A stretch of DNA of 64,000 nt from Sphingobium sp. 15-1 (GCF_013375535.1 NZ_JABXJG010000001.1:1984001-2048000); one strand, 5' to 3'; positions 54,067-62,832 are shown, counted from the first letter of the stretch. Notes: generated from the sequence alone by a model not told the origin. Numbers and translations are program-made.

Positions 54067-56445
54067 TTACCGCCGCGATCCGGAGACGGCCGCCATCAGC
54101 GCGTCCTGGTCATAGCGGTAGATGCTCTCGTCCTGCGGGCCGTTGGGTCGGGGGGTGGCGCGCAGATGGACCACGCGGCAGCCTAGCAATTCGCTGGCCT
54201 GCGCTGCCTCCGCTCCGGTGAACAGCACCACATCCTGCGGGTCGACCGCCGCGTCGGCGGGCAGGCCCATCACCACCTCATGCCCCGCCTGGCGCAGCAG
54301 CGGCGCCAATATCTCCCGCGTCCAGCCATCCTCGCTGTCGGCCAGCAGGCAGCGGCCGCCATGGCGTTCGGCCATCGCCTCCTCCGGCAAGGCGGCGAAC
54401 AGGGCGAAGGGATTGATCACCTCCAGATGCTCACCGTCGATCACCACGACCCCGCTCAGCAGGCCGTGCATCGCGACCATGTCCGGCACGGCGGGCATGT
54501 CCACGATGTCCAACACCGCCGCGACCGGATAGCAGGCTTCCCGCGTGCCGTCGCGCAGCCGCAGGGCGGCGACCTTCTCACCCGCGAAATCATGATGGCG
54601 GTTGGCGACCGGCACCAGTCGCCCGTCCAGCCGCACGAAGCCGCGCCCGCCCGACCGGCCGAACAATTTCGCGTCAATATCCTCGACCCGCTCGATCAGC
54701 GACAGCTTGAGCAGCCGCCGCTCGCCCGAATATTCCTCGAACCGCAAGGCGGGCACCATCTCGACGCCGCCCTGCGCCTCCTGCGTCTCTTCGGCCCGGC
54801 GCGCCGCCTGATCGTCGATGATGTTGGGCAGGCGCGCCGCATTGGCGAGACCCGCCGCATCCAGCAGCAGCATCGGCTTGCCATTGTCCGGCAGGGTCAT
54901 GCCGGCATAGACCCCCGTCGCCATCACCAGCGGGGAGGCGGGACGGATCACCAGTTCCTCATGATTTTCCACCGCCGACACGCCCATGGCGAAGGGCACG
55001 CCGCTGGCCGAACGCACGACCATGATCGCGCGCGGGCCGGACTGCGCGACCCGTTCCATGCCCAGCACATCCTCCAGATCGATCATCGAATGGCGGATGG
55101 ATCGGATCGTCGCGATCTTGGCCCCGCCGACTTCCGCGATCTGCAACGTCTCGTTGTTGTCGTGCAGTATCTCCACCACGGCGGCGCGGGGAATCGCGAA
55201 ATGCAGCCCCCCGGCCCGCACAATCAGCCCCGGAATGATAGTCAGCGTCAGCGGCACGCGCAGCATGATCGTCAGGCCGCTGCCCGGCCGGTTGTCGAGC
55301 GCGATGATGCCGCCGATCCGCTCCACATTGGCGCGGACCACGTCCATGCCGACGCCGCGCCCGGAAATCGCCGTCACCTCGCTCGCGGTTGAAAGGCCGG
55401 GATGAAAGATCAGGTCCAGCTTCTCGGCCTCGCTCATGCGCGCCGCCGATTCCCGCGTCAGGCGCCCCGCCGCGACCGCCTTGTCGACCAGCCGGCCGGT
55501 GTCGATGCCCTGCCCGTCGTCGGAAATCTCGATCACGATCTGGTTGCCCGACTGGCGCGCCTCCAGCTTCAGCCGCCCGGCTTCGGGCTTGCCCAGCGCG
55601 CGGCGCTTGTCCGGCGTCTCTATGCCATGGTCGATACTGTTGCGGACGATATGGGTCAGCGGATCGACCACCATCTCCACCATTTCGCGGTCCATCTCGA
55701 CATCGCCGCCCTCCAGCGTCAGGTCGATGCGCTTGCCCAGATCCCGGCCCAGGTCGCGGACCATGCGGGGGATGGCGGTGAACAGGCGGTCGACCCGCTG
55801 CATCCGCGTCTTGGAAATGGCGTCGCGCATGTCCGCGACACAGGTCGAAAGCCGTTCGAAGGCGCTTTCCAGTTCCGGATCGCCCGACCGCTCGCGCAGC
55901 TTGCGCGACAGCTCGTTGCGGGCCAGCACCATGTCGGACACGCCGTTCATCAACTGATCGATCAGCGACAATGGCAAGCGGATGGTGCGCGGCGCCGCCT
56001 GCCCGCCGGATGCCCGCGCCACCGCGACCGACGCCGACGGAACCTCGTCCTCCTGGGGGCTTTCCTCAGGCGCCGCCTCTTTCTCGGTCAGGGCGGCGAT
56101 CAGATAATCGTCATTCTCATGCGGCAGCGCGGCGCCGATCGCCACCGCTTCGGCCAGTTCAGCGATGCGGTCCATGATGCCCAGCACGGCGCTGACGGTG
56201 GCGGGATCGGCAAGGCGCTTGCCGGCGCGGATTTCGGCCAGCACATCCTCGGCCGCATGGCTCAGCCGTTCGAAACGCGGCAGGTTCAGGAAACCGCAGC
56301 TTCCCTTCACGGTATGGAAAAAGCGGAAAATGGCGTCCAGCCGGTCGCGGTCCGTGGGATCGGCTTCCCAGGCGACGACTTCTCCGGCCAACGCTTCCAG
56401 CGTTTCCTGCGTTTCGGATATGAATTCCTGGAGTAACTCGTCCAT
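54067..56445 (-). CDS. cheA: Chemotaxis histidine kinase CheA with C-terminal pseudo-receiver
   Basis: 792 residues. P1 HPt domain with phospho-His H44 in FRFFHTVKGSCGF. A P2 (CheY-binding) domain is absent: only an acidic/Ala-rich linker (about 115-155) leads to the P3 dimerisation helices (SLIDQLMNGVSDMVLARNEL). P4 kinase: DPLTHIVRNSIDHGIE, ISDDGQGIDTG, ISGRGVGMDVV. Two CheW-like modules follow (about 420-560 and 575-700). The last 90 residues start like a receiver (RCLLADSEDGWTREILAPLL), but the strand-3 position has DVVLFTGAE with no phospho-Asp. First gene of the operon. Confidence 0.93.
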   Translation of the reverse strand: MDELLQEFISETQETLEALAGEVVAWEADPTDRDRLDAIFRFFHTVKGSCGFLNLPRFERLSHAAEDVLAEIRAGKRLADPATVSAVLGIMDRIAELAEAVAIGAALPHENDDYLIAALTEKEAAPEESPQEDEVPSASVAVARASGGQAAPRTIRLPLSLIDQLMNGVSDMVLARNELSRKLRERSGDPELESAFERLSTCVADMRDAISKTRMQRVDRLFTAIPRMVRDLGRDLGKRIDLTLEGGDVEMDREMVEMVVDPLTHIVRNSIDHGIETPDKRRALGKPEAGRLKLEARQSGNQIVIEISDDGQGIDTGRLVDKAVAAGRLTRESAARMSEAEKLDLIFHPGLSTASEVTAISGRGVGMDVVRANVERIGGIIALDNRPGSGLTIMLRVPLTLTIIPGLIVRAGGLHFAIPRAAVVEILHDNNETLQIAEVGGAKIATIRSIRHSMIDLEDVLGMERVAQSGPRAIMVVRSASGVPFAMGVSAVENHEELVIRPASPLVMATGVYAGMTLPDNGKPMLLLDAAGLANAARLPNIIDDQAARRAEETQEAQGGVEMVPALRFEEYSGERRLLKLSLIERVEDIDAKLFGRSGGRGFVRLDGRLVPVANRHHDFAGEKVAALRLRDGTREACYPVAAVLDIVDMPAVPDMVAMHGLLSGVVVIDGEHLEVINPFALFAALPEEAMAERHGGRCLLADSEDGWTREILAPLLRQAGHEVVMGLPADAAVDPQDVVLFTGAEAAQASELLGCRVVHLRATPRPNGPQDESIYRYDQDALMAAVSGSRR

Positions 56446-56521
56446 TCCCGCGCCTCATGGATAGCGGGCGGACCATGGCCGGACCGTGGTTAAATCCCCG
56501 TTAAAGACAGGAAAATCTCAC

Positions 56522-56556
56522 AAAAAGGGGCGCCGCGACCTTTTGTCGCGGCGCCC
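56522..56556 (-). terminator. Intrinsic terminator of the lipoprotein gene at 56586
   Basis: Minus strand: GGGCGCCGCGAC pairs perfectly with GTCGCGGCGCCC around AAAAG and is followed by CTTTTT, 30 bp after the stop. Confidence 0.85.
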
Positions 56557-56585
56557 ATTGCAGCTTGGAAACAGCCTTGCAGGCG

Positions 56586-56861
56586 TCAGCGCTTCTCAGT
56601 CTTCTCGACCGCATCAGCCGCCTTTTCGCCGGCCTCGCGGGTGGCGTCGGCCTTGTTCTCCAGCGCGTCGGCGGCGTTTTCAGCGGCATTTTCGGCATTG
56701 CCGCTCAGATTATCGGCCATCGCTTCCATATTGTCGGCCTGGTTGTCGATGGCGTCCGCCTGATTCTCATACGCGTTCTCGACCTTGTTCTCCTGCTTGG
56801 AATCGCACGCGGCAAGCGCGATCAGGCTGGCAAGGCCAAGGACTGATACGAAGGTTTTCAC
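56586..56861 (-). CDS. Small helical lipoprotein
   Basis: 91 residues from a GTG (AGGAG 8 nt upstream). A signal peptide with lipobox (LASLIALAAC) is followed by a highly charged, Ala/Asn/Glu-rich helix with a near-regular repeat of D-N-x-A-D/E motifs (DNQADNMEAMADNLSGNAEN). It resembles small outer-membrane or periplasmic coiled-coil lipoproteins but I cannot name the family. Terminated by a strong hairpin. Confidence 0.78.
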   Translation of the reverse strand: MKTFVSVLGLASLIALAACDSKQENKVENAYENQADAIDNQADNMEAMADNLSGNAENAAENAADALENKADATREAGEKAADAVEKTEKR

Positions 56862-56996
56862 GGCGTTTTCTCCTGTTGCGCCCCCATGGGCTGACGTCAT
56901 GCGGCAAGGGGACCGGATGCCCGGAACCCTGACGCCCATCAACTGGTCGCGCGAAGGATGGTTCCCGCCGCACGCTCCTTTCGTCGCGGAAACGAC

Positions 56997-57425
56997 TTAT
57001 TTTTTCAGGTTGTCGCGGATTTCGCGGAGCAGAAGCACCTCTTCCGACGGTCCGGCGGGCGCGTCCTCGGGCTTGGGCATCAGCCTGTTCACCGCCTTCA
57101 CCAGCAGGAAGATGATGAAGGCCAGGATGAGGAAATTGACGAACACGGTCAGAAATTCGCCCCAGCCGAGCATGGCGACGCCCGCCCCTTTCAGGTCCGC
57201 ATAGCTTTCCGGATTGCCCTTGAATCCGGCGGGAATATCGCCCAGCCGAATGAAGTAGCGCGAAAAATCCGTACCGCCGAAAACATAGCCGACGACCGGC
57301 ATGATCAGGTCATCGGTCAGCGATTTGGTGATGGTGGCGAAGGCGCCGCCGATGATCACGCCGACGGCCAGGTCGATGACATTGCCGCGAGCGATGAACG
57401 TCTTGAATTCGGAAATCAGCCCCAT
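56997..57425 (-). CDS. mscL: Large-conductance mechanosensitive channel
   Basis: 142 residues. [20 protein letters not shown] is the signature first TM segment, [20 protein letters not shown] the pore region, and [20 protein letters not shown] the second TM. The C-terminal amphipathic helix [15 protein letters not shown] is present. It opens on hypo-osmotic shock. Full length; divergent from lemA. Confidence 0.96.
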   Translation of the reverse strand: MGLISEFKTFIARGNVIDLAVGVIIGGAFATITKSLTDDLIMPVVGYVFGGTDFSRYFIRLGDIPAGFKGNPESYADLKGAGVAMLGWGEFLTVFVNFLILAFIIFLLVKAVNRLMPKPEDAPAGPSEEVLLLREIRDNLKK

Positions 57426-57526
57426 GGTGAACCCCTTGTCCTGATTGCGATAATGACAGCATGGGCCGTTGCGAAGACTTCCACAACCGCCTATTTCCGT
57501 CAGCGAAACAAGCTTGAGGATGTTCC

Positions 57527-58129
57527 ATGACGATCCTGCGCCAACTCCGCCTGTTCCTCCTGCCGCTGTTGGGCGCCTTTGCGCTCACCGCCTGCGGCAT
57601 CAACAGCGTCCCCGCCGCCGAGGAGGTCGCCAAGGCCAAATGGGCCGACGTGCAGGCGCAATATCAGCGCCGTTCCAATCTGGTCGGCAATCTCGTCGCC
57701 ACGGTAAAGGCGGCGGGCAAGCAGGAACAGGACACGCTGGTCAAGGTGACGGAGGCTCGCGCCAAGGCAACCTCCGTGCAGGTCAGCGCCGAGGATTTGT
57801 CCGATCCCGCCAAGGTGCAGCAGTTCCAACAGGCGCAGGCGCAGCTTTCACAAGGTCTGGGCCGTCTGCTCGCTTCGGTCGAAGCCTATCCGGACCTCAA
57901 GACCAACCAGAATTTCCTCGACCTGCAATCGCAGCTCGAAGGGACGGAGAACCGCATCGCCGTCGCCATCCGCGACTATAATGAAGCGGTGCGCGCCTAT
58001 AATACCCGCATCCGCACCTTCCCCGACGCGATCGGCGCCAAGATCATCCATGGCGCCAAGCCCATGACCCCGTTCCAGGCCACCACGCCGGGCGCGGAAG
58101 AAGCGCCGAAGGTCGATTTCGGCAACTGA
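57527..58129 (+). CDS. LemA family lipoprotein
   Basis: 200 residues. Signal peptide with lipobox AFALTAC (C24). The body is the LemA antiparallel helical bundle: [60 protein letters not shown] and [12 protein letters not shown]. LemA proteins are frequently next to TPM-domain proteins, as here, suggesting an envelope-associated complex; the molecular function is unclear. Confidence 0.92.
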   Translation: MTILRQLRLFLLPLLGAFALTACGINSVPAAEEVAKAKWADVQAQYQRRSNLVGNLVATVKAAGKQEQDTLVKVTEARAKATSVQVSAEDLSDPAKVQQFQQAQAQLSQGLGRLLASVEAYPDLKTNQNFLDLQSQLEGTENRIAVAIRDYNEAVRAYNTRIRTFPDAIGAKIIHGAKPMTPFQATTPGAEEAPKVDFGN

Positions 58130-58136
58130 GCCGGTG

Positions 58137-58916
58137 ATGCTCCGCCGCCTGCTCCTGATCATGTCGCTGCTGCTGTTCATCCCGGCGGCGGCGGGAGCGC
58201 AGAGCTTTCCCAAACTGACCGGGCGGGTGGTGGATGACGCCGCCCTGCTCTCCCCGCAACAGGAACAGGCGCTGACCGGCAAGCTCGCGGCGCTGGAGCA
58301 GCAGAGCGGGCGACAACTGGTCGTCGCGACGCTGCCCGACCTTCAGGGCTATGACATATCCGATTATGGATATCAGCTCGGCCGGGCCTGGGGGATAGGC
58401 GACAAGGAAAAGAACAATGGCGCGCTGCTGATCGTCGCGCCCAATGAGCGCAAGGTGCGGATCGAGGTCGGCTACGGCCTGGAAGGCATCATGACCGACG
58501 CGCTGTCCTCCCAGATCATCCGCAACGACGTCACGCCCCGTTTCAAGGCGGGCGACATGCCCGGCGGGATCGATGCGGGGGTGGACGCGATCGGCAGGTT
58601 GCTCACCCTCCCGCCCGAGGAGGCGAAGGCGCTGGCGGCACAAGCGGAGGCCAAGGCGCGGGACGCGTCGGACGATGGCGGTGGTTTCATGCTGGTGTTC
58701 TGGCTGTTCGTGGTCGCGATCATCGTCCTGTCCATGTTCTCCAGCCGGGGCAAAGGCCGCCGCTATCGCGGTGGGTCCGGCCCGATCATCCTCTGGGGAC
58801 CAGGCGATTCCGGCTGGGGCAGCGGCGGTGGATCAAGTTGGGGCGGCGGAGACGGCGGCGGCTTTTCGGGCGGCGGCGGCAGCTTCGGCGGCGGCGGCGC
58901 TTCGGGGGATTGGTGA
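58137..58916 (+). CDS. TPM-domain (YgcG-like) membrane protein 1
   Basis: 259 residues. Signal peptide (MLRRLLLIMSLLLFIPAAAG). The TPM phosphatase-like domain (about 25-150) reads RVVDDAALLSPQQEQALTGK, LVVATLPDLQGYDISDYG and GYGLEGIMTDALSSQIIRND. A TM helix (MLVFWLFVVAIIVLSMFSS) and a Gly/Ser-rich tail (GGGDGGGFSGGGGSFGGGGA) follow. Immediately downstream of lemA and overlapping the second TPM gene by one base. A GTG three bases upstream of the ATG is an alternative start. Confidence 0.9.
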   Translation: MLRRLLLIMSLLLFIPAAAGAQSFPKLTGRVVDDAALLSPQQEQALTGKLAALEQQSGRQLVVATLPDLQGYDISDYGYQLGRAWGIGDKEKNNGALLIVAPNERKVRIEVGYGLEGIMTDALSSQIIRNDVTPRFKAGDMPGGIDAGVDAIGRLLTLPPEEAKALAAQAEAKARDASDDGGGFMLVFWLFVVAIIVLSMFSSRGKGRRYRGGSGPIILWGPGDSGWGSGGGSSWGGGDGGGFSGGGGSFGGGGASGDW

Positions 58917-59593
58917 TGCGTCTGCATTTGAACGAAGCCGACCATGACCGCGTGACCGCCGCGGTGGCCGAAGCGGAAAAGGCGACCGACGGCGAGATCG
59001 TCACCATCGTCGCGCGCCGCTCGGATGCCTATCATGATGCCGGGCTGCACTGGGCGATCGGCGCGGTGTTCCTGGCTCTGTCCGCCGCTGCGGCTTTTCC
59101 GCAGCAGTTCCGGGCGCTTTGCTCCTGGCTGCTGCAAAGCTGGGAGCATGAGGTCGAGGACTGGAAGCTGCTGACGGTTCTGCTGGGCCTGCTGATCCTC
59201 AAATTCCTGATCGTCCGCTATGCGCTGGCCTGGATGCCGCTGCGCCTGGCGCTGACCCCGAAAGCCACCAAGGCGCGCCGCGTGCGCCGCCGCGCCATCA
59301 CCCTGTTCCGCGCCGTCGCCCAGGGGCGCACGCGAGGGCGGACCGGCGTGCTCATCTACCTTTCGCTGGACGAGCATCGGGCGGAACTGGTCGCGGATGC
59401 CGCCATCAACGCAAAGGTCGCGCCCGAAATCTGGGGCGACGCCATGGCCGCGCTGATCGACGGCGTGCGGGAAGGCCGCGCCGCCGACGGCATGGCGCAA
59501 GCGGTGCATCAGGTCGGCCTGGTGCTGGCCGAGCACTTCCCGGCGACCGGCGACAATCCCAATGAACTGCCCGACAGGCTGATCGAATTATGA
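58916..59593 (+). CDS. TPM-domain membrane protein 2
   Basis: 225 residues. It starts MRLHLNEADHDRVTAAVAEA; the first part matches the TPM domain N-terminal (EKATDGEIVTIVARRSDAYH), interrupted by two TM helices (WAIGAVFLALSAAAAFP, LLTVLLGLLILKFLIVRYAL), and resumes with TRGRTGVLIYLSLDEHRAEL and INAKVAPEIWGDAMAALIDG. It lacks a signal peptide. Second TPM partner in the lemA cluster; translational coupling through TGATG. Confidence 0.87.
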   Translation: MRLHLNEADHDRVTAAVAEAEKATDGEIVTIVARRSDAYHDAGLHWAIGAVFLALSAAAAFPQQFRALCSWLLQSWEHEVEDWKLLTVLLGLLILKFLIVRYALAWMPLRLALTPKATKARRVRRRAITLFRAVAQGRTRGRTGVLIYLSLDEHRAELVADAAINAKVAPEIWGDAMAALIDGVREGRAADGMAQAVHQVGLVLAEHFPATGDNPNELPDRLIEL

Positions 59594-60132
59594 GTGAACA
59601 GGACATGGCCTCACCCGAGGAAATCATGTGGGAAGGCCGCTTCATCACCGCCAAGCGGCGGGGCAAATGGGAATATGTCGGCCGGGCGCGGGGCATCCAC
59701 GCCGCCGTCATCCTCGCCATCGAGGACGCAGCCGATGGCCGCCATGTGCTGCTGGTCGACCAATATCGCGTGCCGCTCGGCCGCCGCTGCATCGAACTGC
59801 CGGCGGGCCTGGTGGGTGATCAGGATGAGGGCGAGGAAGCCACGCTCGCCGCCGCCCGCGAGTTGGAGGAGGAAACCGGCTATCGTCCCGGCCGGCTGGA
59901 GGCGCTGGGCGAATTCTTCAGCTCACCCGGCATGGTGTCGGAAAGCTTCAGCCTGTTCCGAGCGCATGACCTCGTGAAAACCGGCGAGGGCGGCGGCGTG
60001 GAAGGCGAGGACATACGCGTCCACCACGTTCCGCTGGATAGGATTCACACGCAGATTGCGGATTGGCGGGCGGAGGGCTTCGCGGTCGACGTGAAACTGC
60101 TGCTGCTGCTCGGCGCGGGGATTGTGGGCTGA
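59590..60132 (+). CDS. NUDIX hydrolase (ADP-ribose pyrophosphatase type)
   Basis: 180 residues. A complete Nudix box (Gx5Ex7REUxEExGU) spans GDQDEGEEATLAAARELEEE and the following TGY, preceded by RRCIELPAGLVG. The N-terminal strand MWEGRFITAKRRGKWEYVGR and dimer region fit ADP-ribose/NDP-sugar hydrolases. It starts in the stop of the TPM-2 gene (ATGA), so it is the last gene of the lemA unit. Confidence 0.93.
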   Translation: MSEQDMASPEEIMWEGRFITAKRRGKWEYVGRARGIHAAVILAIEDAADGRHVLLVDQYRVPLGRRCIELPAGLVGDQDEGEEATLAAARELEEETGYRPGRLEALGEFFSSPGMVSESFSLFRAHDLVKTGEGGGVEGEDIRVHHVPLDRIHTQIADWRAEGFAVDVKLLLLLGAGIVG

Positions 60133-60213
60133 GGCTCATCATTCGGCCGATGCCGAGATGCGGGTAAGGGTGGAGAGCAGACAAGCTGAGGCTGCCCTCT
60201 CCTCAGGGCGCGC

Positions 60214-60402
60214 CGTGCTCCTGCGAAGGCAGGAGCCCAGTTCGGACGGTGCGATGATCCACTAGAGCGGTTTTCGATCTGATTGAATCAGATCGCCGCT
60301 CTAAATCCTTTGTTTGCCGCGATTTCTTAACCAGCGATCGATGCCGATCACTTGGAAATCGCTCTAGGGGCAGGACTGGGCTCCTGCCTTCGCAGGAGCA
60401 CG
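60214..60402. repeat. Palindromic repeat, GTGCTCCTGCGAAGG family, interrupted by an insertion
   Basis: Left half 60214-60262 (CGTGCTCCTGCGAAGGCAGG through GATCCA) and right half from about 60367 (GGGCAGGACTGGGCTCC onward) together reproduce the copy at 17751. The 104-bp element 60263-60366 is inserted between them. Confidence 0.9.
60263..60366. mobile_element. 104-bp TA-flanked two-hairpin element (copy 2), inserted in a palindromic repeat
   Basis: It begins TAGAGCGGTTTTCGATC and ends GGAAATCGCTCTA. Hairpin 1 pairs AGAGCGG with CCGCTCT and GATCTGATT with AATCAGATC; hairpin 2 pairs GCGATTTC with GAAATCGC. Linker CCTTTGTTTG. CTAG occurs at both junctions (60262-60265 and 60364-60367). Same length and plan as 32881-32984. 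Confidence 0.8.
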
Positions 60403-60444
60403 GTGCGCTCAATGGCTAAGAACGGCCAATATCCCCCTGCGGTC

Positions 60445-60900
60445 CTACCCCACCCGATACCACCCCGCCACCCGGTCCAGCGCCAGCGTCAGCACCAGCT
60501 TGCCTGCGCGGCTTGGCCAGCCCAGCGCCTTTTCCGCCGCGACCAGCCCCTCGCCCGCGCAAACCACACGCCACAGCACATCCGCCAGCCCCGGCCCCGC
60601 CGCACGGATCGCGCCGTCGAACCGCTCCCGCGCCGAAAGCTGCGCCAGGCCCGGCTCGGCCGCCCCCGCGCCCTTCCCCCGCGGCTGCCCCGGCGCCGCA
60701 TCCCAGCGCATCGTGACTCGCGGCCCCAGCCCCGCTTTCTCCCAATCGGCGCGCAGCCTGTCCCCGGCGAGATAATGCCGCTCGCTCAAATGCCCCCGCG
60801 CATGAAGCCACGCCAGCGGCGACTCATGCAGATTGACCGCCACTTTCTGCGCTCGGCCAAAGGGGTCTGCGATGATCTGTTCGATGAATTGCGTGGCCAT
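60445..60900 (-). CDS. DUF6456 domain protein
   Basis: 151 residues. N-terminal VNLHESPLAWLHARGHLSER, then LRADWEKAGLGPRVTMRWDA, and the C-terminal half RFDGAIRAAGPGLADVLWRV with GEGLVAAEKALGWPSRAGKL (a helix-turn-helix-like segment) and ALDRVAGWYRVG. This is the DUF6456 pattern seen in alphaproteobacteria. Function unknown. Start at 60900 because longer frames read across the divergent promoter. Divergent from the XRE regulator. Confidence 0.85.
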   Translation of the reverse strand: MATQFIEQIIADPFGRAQKVAVNLHESPLAWLHARGHLSERHYLAGDRLRADWEKAGLGPRVTMRWDAAPGQPRGKGAGAAEPGLAQLSARERFDGAIRAAGPGLADVLWRVVCAGEGLVAAEKALGWPSRAGKLVLTLALDRVAGWYRVG

Positions 60901-60999
60901 GGCGGGGTCTCCCAACAGGAATCGGATGCAAGGGGACTTGCCATGCCCGCCTGTTTGTAGGAAAGCATAAAAACCAAATAGGTAAAAACAGGACAAGAT

Positions 61000-61563
61000 A
61001 TGATCACCCGCATCCGGGAGGTACGCAAGGCCAAGGGACTGACGCTGGAACAGGTCGGCGCATTATGCGTGCCGCCCACCACCGCCCAGACCATCGGCCG
61101 GCTGGAAACCGGCACCCGAACCGTATCGGTCAACTGGCTGAACCGCATCGCCAAGGCGCTGGGCGTCGCATCCTCCGAACTGGTCGCCCTGCCCGGCCAG
61201 AATGTCGTGCCGGTCGCCGCGCTGCTGGGGCCGGAGGGCGCCCGCGCACCGACCCGGCCGCTCTCCCTCCCCCCGCCAGCGCCCGTCGATGCGATGGTTG
61301 GCGTGCAGGTCTCCGGCAGCATCGGGGATTACCGCAGCGGTGATGAAATCTGGTGCCGCCGCATCATGCCGGACGAATTTTCCAGCGTGCTGAACCGCGA
61401 CCTGCTGCTGCCGCGCCATGCCGGGCGCTTTCTGTTCGGGCGGCTGATCGGACGCGAGGACGACCGGCTGCACATCCTTCCCCTGGGCAGCGGCACGCGC
61501 CAGCAGGTGATAAGTGACCCACCTTGGGGCGCTGTCGCGGTCCAACTGGTGAGACGGCTGTAG
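61000..61563 (+). CDS. XRE-family regulator with S24-like C-terminal domain
   Basis: 187 residues. N-terminal HTH (about 3-62): RIREVRKAKGLTLEQVGALC, TAQTIGRLETGTRTVSVNWL, AKALGVASSEL. The C-terminal half looks like the LexA/CI S24 fold: VQVSGSIGDYRSGDEIWCRR with a Ser at the catalytic position, and GRFLFGRLIGREDDRLHILP where the catalytic Lys would be, but no Lys is seen. Self-cleavage is therefore unlikely. Divergent from DUF6456; it may regulate itself and that gene. Confidence 0.85.
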   Translation: MITRIREVRKAKGLTLEQVGALCVPPTTAQTIGRLETGTRTVSVNWLNRIAKALGVASSELVALPGQNVVPVAALLGPEGARAPTRPLSLPPPAPVDAMVGVQVSGSIGDYRSGDEIWCRRIMPDEFSSVLNRDLLLPRHAGRFLFGRLIGREDDRLHILPLGSGTRQQVISDPPWGAVAVQLVRRL

Positions 61564-61633
61564 ACAAAGGCGGTTTCATCCTTAACCCTGCCTTGACCAT
61601 GACTGCCGGAAAAAGATCGTCTAGGAAGATGCG

Positions 61634-62809
61634 ATGACGTTGAACGTCCTGATGCTGTCGACCCTGTTCCCGGACATGAGCCGCCCCAATTTCGGCGTCT
61701 TCGTCGAGCGGCAGGCGCGGGAACTGGCGAGCCGGGACGGCGTCCGGGTCACGGTGGTCGCGCCGCTGGGCATCCCGCCCTGGCCGCTGTCGGCGGCGAA
61801 GCGCTACGCCCCCTTGCGCGCCCTGCCCGCCAAGGAAAGGTGGAAGGACTTGACGGTCCACCGCCCGGTCTTCCCCATCATCCCCAAATTCGGCGGGCGC
61901 TTCAACGTCCACAGCATGACCCGCACCATCCTGCCGCTGGTCAGGCGCCTGCACGCGCAGCAGCCCTTCGACGTCATCGACGCCAGCTTCTTCTTCCCCG
62001 ACGGCCCGGTGGCGCAGCGCCTGTCTCGCGCGCTCGGCATTCCCTATTCGGTGAAGGCGCGGGGCGCCGACATCCATTATTGGGGCACGCGCAAGGGCAC
62101 GCGGAAAATGGTGAAGCGCGCCGCCGACGAGGCCGCCGGGCTGCTCGCCGTGTCGGACGCGATGCGCCGGTCGATGGCGCGCATGGGCATCGATGGGGAC
62201 AAGATCCGCGTCCATTATACCGGCGTCGACCTCGACCGCTTCGAGATCAGCGACCGCGCAGCGGCGAAGGAAAGCCTGGGTTTCGAAGGGCCGGTGGTGC
62301 TGTGCGTCGGCGCGCTCATACCGCGCAAGGGGCAGGAATTGCTGGTGCAGGCGCTGCCGCAACTGCCCGGCGTCACGCTGCTGTTCGCCGGACAAGGACA
62401 ATTTCGCCGGGCGCTGGAAAAACAGGCGGAGGAACTGGGCGTCGACCGGCGCATCGGCTTCCTGGGCTCCGTGCCGCACGACCGGCTGCCGCGCATCTAT
62501 GCCGCCGCCGACGTCATGGCGCTGCCCTCCTCCTCCGAAGGCCTGGCCAATGCGTGGGTGGAGGCGCTGGCCTGCGGCACGCCGATCGTGATCAGCGATG
62601 TCGGCGGCGCGCGCGAACTGCTCGACCGGGCGGAAGCGGGGCAGATCGTCGCCCGCGAACCCGAAGCCCTGGCCGCCGCCATCAGCGACATATTGGTCAA
62701 CCCGCCCGAACGGGAAGCCGTCCGCGAAGCCGCGCTGCGCTTCACCTGGGCCGCCAATGGCGACACGCTGGTGGAGCATCTCCGCGCGGTCGCCGGTCAG
62801 GAATCCTAG
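61634..62809 (+). CDS. Glycosyltransferase family 4 (GT-B)
   Basis: 391 residues. The N-terminal Rossmann domain (about 1-195) has VLMLSTLFPDMSRPNFGVFV and ERQARELASRDGVRVTVVAP; the C-terminal nucleotide-sugar domain (about 200-390) has LCVGALIPRKGQELLVQALP and the E-x7-E motif SEGLANAWVEALACGTPIV. A retaining sugar transferase, probably in polysaccharide or lipid glycosylation; acceptor unknown. No polysaccharide cluster is visible nearby. Confidence 0.92.
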   Translation: MTLNVLMLSTLFPDMSRPNFGVFVERQARELASRDGVRVTVVAPLGIPPWPLSAAKRYAPLRALPAKERWKDLTVHRPVFPIIPKFGGRFNVHSMTRTILPLVRRLHAQQPFDVIDASFFFPDGPVAQRLSRALGIPYSVKARGADIHYWGTRKGTRKMVKRAADEAAGLLAVSDAMRRSMARMGIDGDKIRVHYTGVDLDRFEISDRAAAKESLGFEGPVVLCVGALIPRKGQELLVQALPQLPGVTLLFAGQGQFRRALEKQAEELGVDRRIGFLGSVPHDRLPRIYAAADVMALPSSSEGLANAWVEALACGTPIVISDVGGARELLDRAEAGQIVAREPEALAAAISDILVNPPEREAVREAALRFTWAANGDTLVEHLRAVAGQES

Positions 62810-62832
62810 CGCGGCGAAGTTCGTCACTTGAA

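Noticed and set aside
54280..55392. 370-codon plus-strand frame opposite cheA
   Set aside because: Shadow of the cheA kinase and CheW-like domains; His/Gln/Arg-rich with no recognisable fold.
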